NCBI GenBank assembly: GCA_051656485.1
Contig: JBOGBZ010000147.1
Coordinates: 3,323-67,322 of the forward strand
DNA length: 64,000 nt
Reading direction: 5' to 3'
Source of the DNA: JBOFDK01 sp051656485
Lineage (GTDB): Bacteria; Bacillota; Clostridia; Lachnospirales; Cellulosilyticaceae
The notes below the pieces were generated by a model. That model worked only from the letters and a program-made list of their open reading frames with translations, had not been told where the DNA came from and made no database searches. Numbering within the stretch: position 1 is the stretch's first letter; every line of letters begins with the position of its first letter. The position numbers and the translations under genes were made by a program. Below, piece by piece: positions 15,354 to 24,509 of this stretch.

Positions 15354-16400
15354 ATGGCATTTGATTTTAGTGACATTGAAGTAGTAATCAATAGGGATGC
15401 GCCCTATTCGTCCCCAGGTGGATTTGGAAATATCCTATTAGTAGACATTACAGGAGCAAAGGCTCTAAAAACGTACTACGATATGGAAGAGGTTAAGAAG
15501 GACTTTGAGGGTAAAACTGAAGTGCTTCGAATGGCAAACATTTGCTTTAACCAAGCAGATAAGCAGGGCAATAAGATTAAGATTAACGCCTTGAAAATCT
15601 TAGGTATTCTACCAACTGAAACAGTTGGAGAAGAATACAAGGGTATTGCTGATGCTTTAGCAAATGATAGAGACTATGTATGGATCATCAGCACAGATGT
15701 AGATGATGACAATCTGAAGAAGTATTTATCAGACTTTGCAGAAGCGAACCAAAAACTTTATTCTGTCGCGATTAAGGATGGAAGCACATTTGACTATACG
15801 GACAAATATTACACCATCCCTAACCGTGTAGAGGAAGATACCAACGGAGCCTATAAGCGTGTGGACTGTATTGCTGCTTCTTGTGCTGCACGTTCTACTG
15901 GTAGTTACAATCCTAAGTTTATGAATATCCTTGGGGTTGACCCTCTTACTGGTAAGCAAGCAACGATGGAGGCGTATAGTAAGAAAATCAATATCTATGT
16001 TCAAAGTGGTAACTTCAAGAGCTATCGCGATGGCTTTGTAGGGAAGCAGGGAATGTATATTGATGATGTAGTCAATCCGCTCTATTTGGCTACGATGATG
16101 AAGGATAATCTAAATACACTTCTTCACTTTGAAGAGAAGATTAGTTTTGATTATGCAGGATTTGCACTCATCGAGGCACGTCTGGTGGTTGCTTTAGATT
16201 TCTGTACAAGAGCAGGCATTGTCAAAAAGGCAGCAGATGGCACAGGTATTTACAAAGTACATATGCCTGACCCTGCCAATATTAATCCAGTAGACTTAAG
16301 TGAGCGTGTGCTTAGAGATGTCGTTGTCGAGTATACACCAAGTATTCCTATCAATGGCATTTCACCAGTAGCATTACGTATCCGATTAGAGGATCTATAA
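15354..16400 (+). CDS. Contractile tail sheath protein (DUF3383-like)
   Basis: This 348-residue protein begins with the N-terminal strand VVINRDAPYSSPGGFGNILLVDI, has a middle region with the DUF3383-type segment LSDFAEANQKLYSVAI, and a late TKIDVVNPLYLATMMKDN-like helix (seen here as YIDDVVNPLYLATMMKDN). It precedes a DUF3277-like tube gene, the standard sheath-tube pairing. This gene is the main evidence that the phage has a contractile tail. The sheath is shorter than the roughly 440 residues of PBSX-type sheaths, consistent with a minimal sheath core. Confidence 0.7.
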   Translation: MAFDFSDIEVVINRDAPYSSPGGFGNILLVDITGAKALKTYYDMEEVKKDFEGKTEVLRMANICFNQADKQGNKIKINALKILGILPTETVGEEYKGIADALANDRDYVWIISTDVDDDNLKKYLSDFAEANQKLYSVAIKDGSTFDYTDKYYTIPNRVEEDTNGAYKRVDCIAASCAARSTGSYNPKFMNILGVDPLTGKQATMEAYSKKINIYVQSGNFKSYRDGFVGKQGMYIDDVVNPLYLATMMKDNLNTLLHFEEKISFDYAGFALIEARLVVALDFCTRAGIVKKAADGTGIYKVHMPDPANINPVDLSERVLRDVVVEYTPSIPINGISPVALRIRLEDL

Positions 16401-16415
16401 GAAGGGAGCATATAA

Positions 16416-16826
16416 ATGAGTAGATTGAGTACAATTGATGCATTAAAAGATAACTGTATCGTAAATGGGAAGCTTATCACAGGCTATGCAGATGAAGACG
16501 GTATCACAGTGACAGATAATGATGCGGTGATGACAACGACTATTGGTGTTAAGGGAGAGGGCTATCGTAGTGCACATGCAGCAGTAACGTCAAAGATCAC
16601 CTTAAGGCTTAATCCTAATAGCGAAAGTGCAGCATACCTGATGTCACTACACAATGGAAGAGTGACAGGGTTTCCGATAGTGGTGACATCAGCCAACGAC
16701 TTAGCAGTTACAAAAGTAAGTGCGCCTGACTGTGCAATTGTCAAAGCACCTGATATTAATTTTGCAAGCAAGAGCTATAAGCCTTTAACTTTTGAGATAG
16801 AGGCTATTGGCTTAAAGCGTTATTAA
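16416..16826 (+). CDS. Tail tube protein (DUF3277-like)
   Basis: This 136-residue protein starts MSRLSTIDALKDNCIVNGK and contains TTTIGVKGEGYRSAHAAVTSKITLRLNPNS. The size, the beta-rich pattern and the position directly after the sheath gene identify the inner tail tube, a stack of hexamers whose fold is shared with Hcp. The end FEIEAIGLKRY fits the family. Ribosome binding site GAAGGGAG lies upstream. Confidence 0.7.
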   Translation: MSRLSTIDALKDNCIVNGKLITGYADEDGITVTDNDAVMTTTIGVKGEGYRSAHAAVTSKITLRLNPNSESAAYLMSLHNGRVTGFPIVVTSANDLAVTKVSAPDCAIVKAPDINFASKSYKPLTFEIEAIGLKRY

Positions 16827-16846
16827 AATACAAAAAATGTTACATA

Positions 16847-16881
16847 AAGGGGCTGTTTCGTTCATGAAATGGCCTTTTTTG
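16847..16881 (+). terminator. Weak terminator-like hairpin after tube gene
   Basis: AAAGG and CCTTT flank an imperfect stem with an inner TTTC/GAAA pair, followed by TTTT. It lies between the tube gene and the tail chaperone gene. A weak terminator here would lower expression of the chaperone relative to sheath and tube, which are needed in far greater amounts. The structure is marginal. Confidence 0.3.
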
Positions 16882-16905
16882 TGCTACAAGAGGAGGAAAA
16901 CGTAC

Positions 16906-17280
16906 ATGAAGGACGTTATTATGAAATTCCCTGTATTGATTAATGTGGGCTATGAAACAAAGGAAATAGAGCAGGAGGGGATTGATGAAAAGGTCAAAAT
17001 CAAGGTGCCTGTGCAACGACAAAAGGATCTTGTTATTCGCGCCATGAGCATGGACGAGTACTTTGAAAGTTCTCAACTTAAGAACCAAAAGGATATATGG
17101 GAGTATATCCTTGAAAAGCAACTTGTTACACCAGCCGATATGAAGAACATTGAAGCGTGGCAAAGCAATTTAGGTGCCTTAAAGTATGTCATCTCCCTAT
17201 GCATTAATTTTACGCTAGAGCCTTATGCAGAAAGGTGGTTACCCTTTCACACAACATGGGAAGAGCTTACAGGTATTTGA
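16906..17280 (+). CDS. Tail assembly chaperone, short form (XkdN-like)
   Basis: This 124-residue protein starts at ATG 16906, nine bases after AGGAGG. The conserved-looking part is IRAMSMDEYFESSQLKNQKDIWEYILEKQLVTP, and the end is PFHTTWEELTGI. Its place between tube and tape measure is the universal position of the tail assembly chaperone pair (lambda G/GT type). A second frame, offset by +1, is open from 17219 and overlaps the last 62 bases, so a minority of ribosomes probably shift to make a longer form. Confidence 0.65.
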   Translation: MKDVIMKFPVLINVGYETKEIEQEGIDEKVKIKVPVQRQKDLVIRAMSMDEYFESSQLKNQKDIWEYILEKQLVTPADMKNIEAWQSNLGALKYVISLCINFTLEPYAERWLPFHTTWEELTGI

Positions 17281-17458
17281 TGATACCATCACGATGTCTC
17301 ACAGGCTTCTAAGTCGTAAATTTGAGACAGAGTATAAAAACAAGATAGACTACTGCAATATAACAGGTCAGCCAATGGCTTTTATCATGAAGTGTAGCAG
17401 TAGAGAATTTGAGACAATCGTCGAGAGCTTTATAAAGACTAGAGCGAGGAGGAGGTAA
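17219..17458 (+). CDS. Frameshift extension of the tail assembly chaperone
   Basis: This frame, +1 (or -2) relative to the upstream chaperone, is bounded on the left by TAG at 17216 and runs to 17458, one base before the tape measure start. An internal ATG exists at 17225 but has no Shine-Dalgarno, so access by ribosomal frameshifting is more likely. Candidate slip sites in the overlap are CCC-TTT (17240s) and ATT-TGA at the stop of the short form. The extension (FDDTITMSHRLLSRKFETEY onward) is helical and basic, like the T part of lambda GT, which binds the tape measure. Confidence 0.5.
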   Translation, partial: SLMQKGGYPFTQHGKSLQVFDDTITMSHRLLSRKFETEYKNKIDYCNITGQPMAFIMKCSSREFETIVESFIKTRARRR

Positions 17459-19339
17459 ATGGATGCATTAAGAAGTGTCTACTATGATGTAGAGTTTAAA
17501 GCCGATGATAATCCTCTTGAAAAGGCAGACAAGACCGTGGATGACTTGACGGAGAGCCTTGAAAAGATGGGTAAGACAGGCGAAAAGGCAGGTAAAAAGG
17601 TTGAAGACTCCTTTGATGATGCCAATGATGAGGTAGAGAAGCTTGGGAAGACTGCAAAGGGTACGACAGATACACTTGGTGGTATCGGAAGTGGAATGAA
17701 AGGAGTAGCATCAGGTATTAAAGGTATAGTTGCAGCTATTGGCATTAAGGAAATAACCCAAGGTGCGTATGAACTATCAAGAGGGTTTGCTAATGTGGAG
17801 TACACTGCTGCTAAAATTAATACATTGGCAAAGCAAGACCTTCCAATGGTGCTTGATGATATGAGGTCCCTAGCTGTTGAGTATGGTATTACTGATGCTA
17901 ATATAGTCGGTGAGGCTATGTACCAAGCACTCTCAGCAGGTAGAAGCTATGAAGATTTAACCAGTGGATTCATGGAGGGGGTTTTAAAAACAAGTAAAGC
18001 AGGGTTTGTAGATCCACTTGGTGCAGTAGATCTTACTACGACTATTATGAATACATTCGATGTGGATGATGCCAATGAAATAGGCGATGTATTACTTGCC
18101 ACTCAAAACAAAGGAAAAACAACCGTAAACGAAATGAGCCAGTATTATAGCAGACATTTGGCATCCTTCAATGCCATTGGTGTAGGCTATAAGGATGCTT
18201 TTGGATTGTTAGCTGAAGCGACAAAGATAGTATCCACTGCTGATGCCAGTACTGGGATAGGTGCGATTCTGGGAGAATTCTCAAGAAGTGATAGTACAGT
18301 AAATGATTACTTTAAGGAATTGAATGGTGATACCATCCCAGAGTTTTTATCAAAAGGTGGAAGTATTACGGATGTTATTAGAGATATTAAAAAGACGCTT
18401 GATGTAACGGCAATGCCTGCGGCAGATATGTTTGGAAGTCTAGAAGCCTCACGTACGTTTGATGCATTGACAACAAGTCTGGAATCTTTGGCAGAATCAA
18501 TTTCATATGTAGGAGAATCTACTGGTGAATTAGAAGGTGCATTTAAAACCATGAATGAAACCACAAAATCTGAACTTGATAAAATGCAAGCAACCATAGA
18601 AAATTCAAAGATTTCAATTGGTGAAGCATTAACACCAGCTGTGACGGAGTCAACTGCCAAGATAGCAGATGTTATCAGTTTTCTTACTAGTGGGGACACA
18701 AGCATGAGTAATACTAAGGCTTGGATGGAGTCAACTGGATTTGATAAAAATAAACATGGGACATATGAAGAATTTAAGACGAAGAAGAAGTTTGTAGATA
18801 TGGAAGGGGATAATCTTCTAAATCCTGAATACTACGCCGCTGGGAAAAACGAATCTAATATAGGTGAAATTGCCTCTGAATCTAAAAGGAAGTCCGCGAA
18901 AAAAGATATGGAATTTACTTTAGGATATGCAATAGAGCTTGCAGATAAAGATACTTTAAAAGCATATAAGGATCAAGTTTCTAAGCAACAAGAAGAGTAT
19001 GAAGAAAAATACAAAAATGCTTCAGGGTATGAACGTTTTGAAGTGGAAGCGATCTTAGATATGAATAAGACTATGCTAGATATGTTAACTAAAAATGAAA
19101 GTATCATTAATCCAATGGACTTTATGAGTATATCAGACAGAGTAGCACTTGCAGACCAACTCAATGAAATTAATAATAGCACAGCACAGACATTCACCAC
19201 AAATGTTACAAATCATATTAATGTTTCACCAGCAGAACGCCATATGGCAAATGAAATTGCTAGAGAGATTGAAAAGAGTACGATAGCGTACATACCAAAG
19301 GCAAGTAATAAATATGATTCGGTCATGATGGCGAAGTAG
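17459..19339 (+). CDS. Tail tape measure protein (TP901-type)
   Basis: This 626-residue protein opens with a charged coiled coil (about 15-70), then a glycine/alanine-rich helix (GIGSGMKGVASGIKGIVAAIG) and the TP901 core domain at about 110-370 (QGAYELSRGFANVEY, MYQALSAGRSYEDL, ASTGIGAILGEF, MFGSLEASRTFDAL). The C-terminus is helical. Tape measure length sets tail length; about 600 residues predicts a fairly short tail near 90-100 nm by the usual rule of 1.5 angstroms per residue. The start has AGGAGGAGGT upstream. Confidence 0.85.
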   Translation: MDALRSVYYDVEFKADDNPLEKADKTVDDLTESLEKMGKTGEKAGKKVEDSFDDANDEVEKLGKTAKGTTDTLGGIGSGMKGVASGIKGIVAAIGIKEITQGAYELSRGFANVEYTAAKINTLAKQDLPMVLDDMRSLAVEYGITDANIVGEAMYQALSAGRSYEDLTSGFMEGVLKTSKAGFVDPLGAVDLTTTIMNTFDVDDANEIGDVLLATQNKGKTTVNEMSQYYSRHLASFNAIGVGYKDAFGLLAEATKIVSTADASTGIGAILGEFSRSDSTVNDYFKELNGDTIPEFLSKGGSITDVIRDIKKTLDVTAMPAADMFGSLEASRTFDALTTSLESLAESISYVGESTGELEGAFKTMNETTKSELDKMQATIENSKISIGEALTPAVTESTAKIADVISFLTSGDTSMSNTKAWMESTGFDKNKHGTYEEFKTKKKFVDMEGDNLLNPEYYAAGKNESNIGEIASESKRKSAKKDMEFTLGYAIELADKDTLKAYKDQVSKQQEEYEEKYKNASGYERFEVEAILDMNKTMLDMLTKNESIINPMDFMSISDRVALADQLNEINNSTAQTFTTNVTNHINVSPAERHMANEIAREIEKSTIAYIPKASNKYDSVMMAK

Positions 19340-19351
19340 GAGGCGAATAGG

Positions 19352-19951
19352 ATGTTAACGAATCAAACAACAGGTGAAATATTAACATTTAGCCTTATCG
19401 CTCAGGAAGATATGACCCATGAAGCAGATGTCACAAGTGAACCTACTGAAGCAGGCTACGAGATAAGTGATGGGATGCTTACGCGTAATGCAACACTTAG
19501 CGTTAAAGGGAAGAATGGTGTATTGCAGTTAAGCAATCTATCGAGCGAGATCAATGGCGTAGCTGAAGCTATTAGTATTTTGGCCAAGTGGCAAAGGGAA
19601 GCGCATTTATTGCATTATGCCTATCGAAATGGTTTTGCTAATTGTGTCTTAAAGAAGTTTAAGATACGGCAGACACCGAAAGAACGCTATGGCTACGAGT
19701 TTGAACTTGAACTAGAGCAGATAAGAATTGTAAGAGCTGCCACGACAAAGGTGACTGGGAAGACAAAGCCTGATGGTATTATCGCAAAGCAGATAGCCGA
19801 AAAGGAAAAGAAGTCTTCAGGTGGTGGCAAGCGTACAACAACTGGATCTAAAAAGGCAAAAGAGCCGTTACTTACAAATGATCAGAAGAAAGCCATTAAG
19901 AATACACAAGTCACTGAGTATGGGGGATATACCCCACCTAGTGCAATATAG
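19352..19951 (+). CDS. Baseplate Dit-like protein
   Basis: This 199-residue protein follows the tape measure, where a distal-tail/hub protein is expected. It begins MLTNQTTGEILTFSLIAQEDMTHEADVTSEPTEAGYEISDGM, a segment common to Dit-like N-terminal domains of clostridial contractile phages, and continues beta-rich to about 130. The tail after 140 is basic and low-complexity (KSSGGGKRTTTGSKKAKE), probably disordered. No peptidoglycan-binding LysM motif is visible, although PBSX phages have one (XkdP) near this position. Confidence 0.5.
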   Translation: MLTNQTTGEILTFSLIAQEDMTHEADVTSEPTEAGYEISDGMLTRNATLSVKGKNGVLQLSNLSSEINGVAEAISILAKWQREAHLLHYAYRNGFANCVLKKFKIRQTPKERYGYEFELELEQIRIVRAATTKVTGKTKPDGIIAKQIAEKEKKSSGGGKRTTTGSKKAKEPLLTNDQKKAIKNTQVTEYGGYTPPSAI

Positions 19952-19962
19952 GAGGATGATAT

Positions 19963-20301
19963 ATGATTGATTTACCAATACTTGAGCTTTCTCCTGATAA
20001 GTACTTAGGTGAAACCATACAGTATGAGATACAAGGCAAGTTATTGACGTTATCAACGCGGTATAATCCTTATCATGACTTCTATACGATTGACGTGCAG
20101 TGTAATAGTCAGTATATCCTTACAGGGCATAAGCTAGTAACTGGTGTAGACCTACTGGACTACTACCGTGATGTTAATGGCATTGATGGTACTGTGCCTA
20201 ATATTAAACTAATCCCTACGATGTTTAATCGTGAACATGAAGTGATAGGCATAGAGGATTATGGTACCAATAGTGCCATCGTCGTTATAGAGGAGGGTTA
20301 G
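19963..20301 (+). CDS. Baseplate protein (Pam3 gp18 / DUF6983-like)
   Basis: This 112-residue, all-beta-looking protein (LGETIQYEIQGKLLTLSTRYNPYHDFYTIDV, TGHKLVTGVDLLDYY) sits between Dit-like and hub genes. The size, the YN-x-Y-x-x-F-Y-x-I-D-V strand and the position match the small baseplate proteins exemplified by cyanophage Pam3 gp18. The end overlaps the hub region closely (one-base gap). It probably links the hub to the wedges. Confidence 0.45.
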   Translation: MIDLPILELSPDKYLGETIQYEIQGKLLTLSTRYNPYHDFYTIDVQCNSQYILTGHKLVTGVDLLDYYRDVNGIDGTVPNIKLIPTMFNREHEVIGIEDYGTNSAIVVIEEG

Positions 20302-20302
20302 T

Positions 20303-21085
20303 ATGTGGGGAAGAATTTTAGAGGTAACAATAGGGAGCATGACGCTTAGTTATCCTGAGCTGACTATTGAAGTTACACAAAAATTTGACTTGGATACAGT
20401 GCCTCTAGTGACAGAGATTACGCTTTTTAACTTAAGCAATAATACAATAGCTGCTATCATGCAAGAAAATAGTATCACAGTCAATGCAGGGTATAGTGAT
20501 GAAGGTATACATTGCATATCAAAAGGTGATTTAAGACAGGCATTTACAGAGTTTGTAAATAGGGATAAGGTGACGACACTTCGAAGTGTCAACACAAACC
20601 CTGAGCTAAACTCTATTTTTATGCGTACTTATAGCAAGGGGACACCTATTGCAGATGTTTTAAATGATTTACTTGCAGGGAGTGGGACAACGCTTTCACG
20701 TGTGAATGTACCAGGTGTATTAGACAAGGCGCTTACTGTTAAGGGTAAGAAGATAACCATTATAAAAGACCTGTGCAAAGAACATGATGTCACTTTAACA
20801 ATTGATAACGCAGGTATGGCACTCATTGATAAACCTATCGGTGAAGATACAGGATATTTGCTTAAGGCCAATACTGGTCTTATTGGTAGCCCTGTGCCTT
20901 ACATTGATGAAGAGGGTAATGTTAAGTACGAGCTGAACGCTTTATTTCTTCCAGGAGTCAAAGCTTTATCTAAGCTACGTGTAGAGAGCAAGACCCTTAC
21001 TGGGAATGTGCAAGTTATATCAGGAGGGCACACGCTGACGAAGGATGGATGGACAACTAAATTGGAGGTGGAGACCCTTGCTTAA
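20303..21085 (+). CDS. Baseplate hub protein (gp27/gp44-like)
   Basis: This 260-residue protein has an N-terminal beta domain (VTIGSMTLSYPELTIEVTQKFDLDTVPLVTEITLFNLS) and a middle helix-strand segment (TPIADVLNDLLAG) typical of hub proteins of the T4 gp27/Mu gp44 group, which form the trimeric platform under the tube. The later part (LDKALTVKGKKITIIKDLCKEHDVTLTID) also fits. Assignment rests on gene order and these patterns. Confidence 0.55.
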   Translation: MWGRILEVTIGSMTLSYPELTIEVTQKFDLDTVPLVTEITLFNLSNNTIAAIMQENSITVNAGYSDEGIHCISKGDLRQAFTEFVNRDKVTTLRSVNTNPELNSIFMRTYSKGTPIADVLNDLLAGSGTTLSRVNVPGVLDKALTVKGKKITIIKDLCKEHDVTLTIDNAGMALIDKPIGEDTGYLLKANTGLIGSPVPYIDEEGNVKYELNALFLPGVKALSKLRVESKTLTGNVQVISGGHTLTKDGWTTKLEVETLA

Positions 21086-21335
21086 GATGATGGGGCAATT
21101 AAGGGATGAGCTGCTTGTGGAGCTGAAGCAGGCTTATATGGGCACTGTAACAAACATCAATGCTGACGACACGATCCAAGTGAAGTGTGAAGACATTACC
21201 TTTGATGATTTGCCTATTTATAATGGTGATATAAGTTATGAGTCTATCAATAAGCAGCAGGTCCTTGTATTACAAATAGGTAAGCGCGATTATATCGCCT
21301 TATTAATAACAAGAGGGAGAGTGGTACGCACATGA
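21078..21335 (+). CDS. Small baseplate spike / OB-fold protein candidate
   Basis: The TTG at 21078 lies six bases after GGAGGTGG and overlaps the hub stop; the ATG at 21087 is the alternative. The 85-residue product has a central beta pattern (YMGTVTNINADDTIQVKCEDITFDDLPIYNG) compatible with an OB-fold like the N-terminal domain of gp5/gpV spikes, but lacks a beta-helix spike. It may be a minimal spike or a hub cap. Identification by position. Confidence 0.4.
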   Translation: MLKMMGQLRDELLVELKQAYMGTVTNINADDTIQVKCEDITFDDLPIYNGDISYESINKQQVLVLQIGKRDYIALLITRGRVVRT

Positions 21336-21679
21336 GAAGTATTAAGTTAGACGTTGGAACAATGAACCATATAAACGCTATATCAGCTAGTAGTGACCAA
21401 GTGCTTGAGGATGTGGCCCATAGGCTGACCACACGCAAAGGTGATTATATTTTTGATAGAAGTATCGGGGTAGATTATGACATTGTTTTTGGAAAATCAC
21501 ATGATACAGAGCAAAAGATTGAACACTTAAAAGCGGTTATATTGAGTAACACATCAGTAGAACGTGTCGAAATACTCAATTATGCGATAGATGTGACAAC
21601 GCGTAAGATGGCAATAGCGTATAGGTTGCACCTTGCAAGTGGGGAGGAAACGAAAGGAGGTGTTGATATTGGCGATTAG
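21332..21679 (+). CDS. Baseplate wedge protein, gp25/XkdS-like
   Basis: This 115-residue protein contains the gp25-lysozyme-like fold pattern: VLEDVAHRLTTRKGDYIFDRSIGVDYDIVFGK followed by LKAVILSNTSVERVEILNYAI and a final strand. In contractile tails gp25 sits in the wedge next to gp6 (baseplate J), encoded by the overlapping next gene. It also initiates sheath assembly. The four-base overlap with the previous gene suggests coupling. Confidence 0.65.
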   Translation: MRSIKLDVGTMNHINAISASSDQVLEDVAHRLTTRKGDYIFDRSIGVDYDIVFGKSHDTEQKIEHLKAVILSNTSVERVEILNYAIDVTTRKMAIAYRLHLASGEETKGGVDIGD

Positions 21680-22826
21680 TTGGGGATTTACGAGTACAGG
21701 GTTTATACGTCCTACGATGCAAGAGCTTAAGGATCATCTCATAGGCTCTTATCTTACACGTGTACCTGATGCAGACTTTACGACAGGGAGTATATTGGAT
21801 ATACAGATTACTGCTGAAGCAGAAGTTAAGGCAAAACAGTATGCAGATCTTGAACGTGCCATTGAGGAAAGTTACTTAAACAGTAGCAATGGCATCTATG
21901 TGGACAGAAATGTAAAGCCACTAGGTAAGGCACGTAAGCAGCCGACACATGCATCATCAAAGGTACAGTTTAAAGGGACCATTGGTAAGGAGATCTTACG
22001 AGGGGTAGCAGTCAAAACAGTAAGTGGACTTATTTATCGCACCATCGAAGCTGGAACTATTACAACCCAAGAAGGTATCGTACTGAGTGTTATCGCAGAG
22101 CAAGCAGGTACAAAGTACAATATACCAATAGGAGCGATTAATACATTGGTGGTTACGGATACAGACGTTACCTATGTAAGTAACGTTGAACCTGCAGGTG
22201 GCGGCCTTGATAGAGAGATGGACTATGAGCTGAAGGACAGAGTGTACCAAGGCTTTATTGGCGCAGAAAATAAACCGGCTGAGATTATCAACTTTGAGAT
22301 TAAGGACATTGATGGTGTCACATCCTCCGTGGTACTTGAGAATAAAGAGGAGTCATGGCAGGGAGCAGTAGGACCACATAGTCTCTTGGCAGTAGTAGAA
22401 GGTGGCGAAGACGCGGCCATCTTTAAAGTACTATTTGATTTTTTACCTTTTGGCGTGCAGACAAAGACAAATGTAACGAATAATAAGGTGAGTAAGATTG
22501 TGTCTGAAGGTGCCAATGTGTATGAGCTTACATTCTTAAGACCAAGCTATGTGACATTTGATGTGAAGATTGAGGTAGTAGCAAGCGTACCGTTGACTGA
22601 AGCTGAAAAGTATGAGGTAACAACACTTGTAAGCGACATTTACAGTAATTTAGAAATCAATGAGGACATCGCACCACGTGACATCTTTAAGCTTTTAGGT
22701 GATGTCATCAACTACAATAGTGTTAAGGTGTCACTTAAAAAGCAGGGCACATCTGAGTGGGTAGACGTGATTGATATTTTAGCAACGGAGCTTGGTGCAT
22801 TAGGTGAGGTGACAATCATTGGCTAA
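21669..22826 (+). CDS. Baseplate J / gp6-like wedge protein (XkdT-like)
   Basis: This 385-residue protein uses TTG 21669, eight bases after AAAGGAGG. It has the baseplate-J signature: an N-terminal helix pair (FIRPTMQELKDHLIGSYLT), GSILDIQITAEAEVKAKQYADLERAIEESYLNSSNGIYVDR, then the beta-rich middle and GGLDREMDYELKDRVYQGF. It is the main structural wedge of the baseplate ring and triggers sheath contraction. Length is normal for the family. Confidence 0.8.
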   Translation: MAISWGFTSTGFIRPTMQELKDHLIGSYLTRVPDADFTTGSILDIQITAEAEVKAKQYADLERAIEESYLNSSNGIYVDRNVKPLGKARKQPTHASSKVQFKGTIGKEILRGVAVKTVSGLIYRTIEAGTITTQEGIVLSVIAEQAGTKYNIPIGAINTLVVTDTDVTYVSNVEPAGGGLDREMDYELKDRVYQGFIGAENKPAEIINFEIKDIDGVTSSVVLENKEESWQGAVGPHSLLAVVEGGEDAAIFKVLFDFLPFGVQTKTNVTNNKVSKIVSEGANVYELTFLRPSYVTFDVKIEVVASVPLTEAEKYEVTTLVSDIYSNLEINEDIAPRDIFKLLGDVINYNSVKVSLKKQGTSEWVDVIDILATELGALGEVTIIG

Positions 22827-23619
22827 TAGGATGTATGATAACCTACCAGGCAATATGCAAACGGAATACTATGAGACACTTACCAGTGTGATTGGAGAGG
22901 TTGACACGAAGCTTGATGAGGATATAGCACTATTCGCGCAGAAACCAGAGAGCCATGAGTGTTTTAGACGGCTTAAGAGCAAAGAGGTTTTGGGACATAT
23001 CAATGGGAGTTGGGAAGAGATTCATAGTAAGGTACCAAGCTTCTATAAATTCTACTTTGTAAGCGACTTCATCGAGAAGATAAGTGGCTTTGTCAATGTG
23101 CTTTATTATACCCATATAGATAACCTTACGGCATTTATGCTAGTTGAGAGTATAAGCCCTACGGCTTACAAGTTTATCTATAAGCTAGTGCCTACTGGGT
23201 GCAATCTAGTCCTTATGAATAGAGCTAAGAACAGAAAGCTTTATGGTTGCTTCTACATTGGCCAACCAACTATCCTACAAGGTATAGATGCAGTGGATGC
23301 ACTTCAAACGACAAATACACTTAATCGTGACCTTGTCTTTTTGCCACATGGTGCAATCGTAGATCCAGCCAGTACGCATGTGGATTTAAGAGAAAAGACC
23401 TTTAAACTTGGTACCAATGCAGTACTTAAACTGATGGCGATAGAAAACAAGGGAAGAGTATCGATAGATATACCTAATAGACCGAGTGGTATTGAAATCA
23501 TGTTGAATGGAGAGCTGTACACTGGTGGCTTCGTAAAACCTATGGGCAGTTTGATAGAAGTGAGCATACTTGGAAGTGATCTAGAATTTAGTAAAGTCAT
23601 TATAAGAATGGAGGAATAA
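22819..23619 (+). CDS. Tail protein I / DUF2313-like baseplate protein
   Basis: This 266-residue protein starts at TTG 22819 seven bases after GAGGTG; ATG 22831 is the alternative. The N-terminal helical part (MYDNLPGNMQTEYYETLTSVIGEVDTKL) fits proteins that follow baseplate J in contractile phages (Mu/P2 gpI type), which join wedges to fibres. The C-terminal half is beta-rich and may be a fibre-binding domain. The family call is tentative; the position is strong evidence for a baseplate role. Confidence 0.45.
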   Translation: MANRMYDNLPGNMQTEYYETLTSVIGEVDTKLDEDIALFAQKPESHECFRRLKSKEVLGHINGSWEEIHSKVPSFYKFYFVSDFIEKISGFVNVLYYTHIDNLTAFMLVESISPTAYKFIYKLVPTGCNLVLMNRAKNRKLYGCFYIGQPTILQGIDAVDALQTTNTLNRDLVFLPHGAIVDPASTHVDLREKTFKLGTNAVLKLMAIENKGRVSIDIPNRPSGIEIMLNGELYTGGFVKPMGSLIEVSILGSDLEFSKVIIRMEE

Positions 23620-23620
23620 G

Positions 23621-24490
23621 ATGGCATTGAAAATATCTTTCAAAGATTTTTTAGCAAAGTATCCATTTAGATTTAAAGCACGTGCCACACCTGAAGAGGT
23701 GAATAAGTTCATGAGTGGCATCGAAGCGAATATGGAAATAACACCTAACTTTGAGGTGGAGCAGGGAACAGAACTTAATGAGGCATTCTTTAGGCAACTA
23801 GAAAGTGACATCAACGCAGAGTTTGTTGATCATAATAACAGTGAGGTTGCCCATCCGTTCTTACTTAATAAAATCAAGAATTTACAAGGCGAGATTGATA
23901 ATATAGATGTGTCTTGGGCAGGTATAAGCGGCAAGCCGACTACATTCCCGCCATCAACACATGGGCATACGGTTGCTACTACTGCCGCTGATGGTTTCAT
24001 GTCTAAAGGGGATAAGGTAAAGCTTGATGGTGTAGCAGTAGGAGCAAACGCATATGTGCACCCAGGGTCTGGAACAAATCCACATGGTACTACAAAGACT
24101 GATGTTGGGCTTGGAAATGTACCTAATTACCAAATCACAGCAGCAGTCAATGATACTAGTGATTCTAAATTTGCAACTGCTGGAGCAGTTAAACTTGCAT
24201 ATGATAAAGGTGTAGAAGCGTTGAATATTGCAAATAGGGGTGGTGTGAAATCCGTTCAGAGAGGTATGTCTTTGGCTAATGGAAAGATTATATTCAATGT
24301 GACAATAGCACCAGTTAATACAGCAAAAGCGGTACTGCACGTTGAGACTATGCTGTTCTGCGAAGGTAAGACAACGGGCACACAATCTATGTGCGGTGGT
24401 AGAATTGTGGATGGAACAACCCTAGAGTTCTACAAGTCGCTTTCCACAAGTGACTGGCTGGTCGTATGGCAAGTTGTGGAGTATTATTAA
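23621..24490 (+). CDS. Tail fibre protein
   Basis: This 289-residue protein has a helical N-terminal baseplate-attachment region (about 1-85) and then fibre-like segments: WAGISGKPTTFPPSTHGH, GDKVKLDGVAVGANAYVHP, PHGTTKTDVGLGNVPNYQ and SKFATAGAVKLAYDKG. These short motifs are shared by many phage fibres. The C-terminal 90 residues (SVQRGMSLANGKIIFNVTIAP to VVWQVVEYY) probably form the receptor-binding tip. It starts one base after the previous stop. No reverse transcriptase or template repeat for diversification is present nearby. Confidence 0.75.
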   Translation: MALKISFKDFLAKYPFRFKARATPEEVNKFMSGIEANMEITPNFEVEQGTELNEAFFRQLESDINAEFVDHNNSEVAHPFLLNKIKNLQGEIDNIDVSWAGISGKPTTFPPSTHGHTVATTAADGFMSKGDKVKLDGVAVGANAYVHPGSGTNPHGTTKTDVGLGNVPNYQITAAVNDTSDSKFATAGAVKLAYDKGVEALNIANRGGVKSVQRGMSLANGKIIFNVTIAPVNTAKAVLHVETMLFCEGKTTGTQSMCGGRIVDGTTLEFYKSLSTSDWLVVWQVVEYY

Positions 24491-24509
24491 AAAGTGGGGG
24501 GTGGGTTAA

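Noticed and set aside
23621..24490. Tail fibre as target of a diversity-generating retroelement
   Set aside because: No reverse transcriptase and no downstream near-copy of the fibre 3' end was seen.
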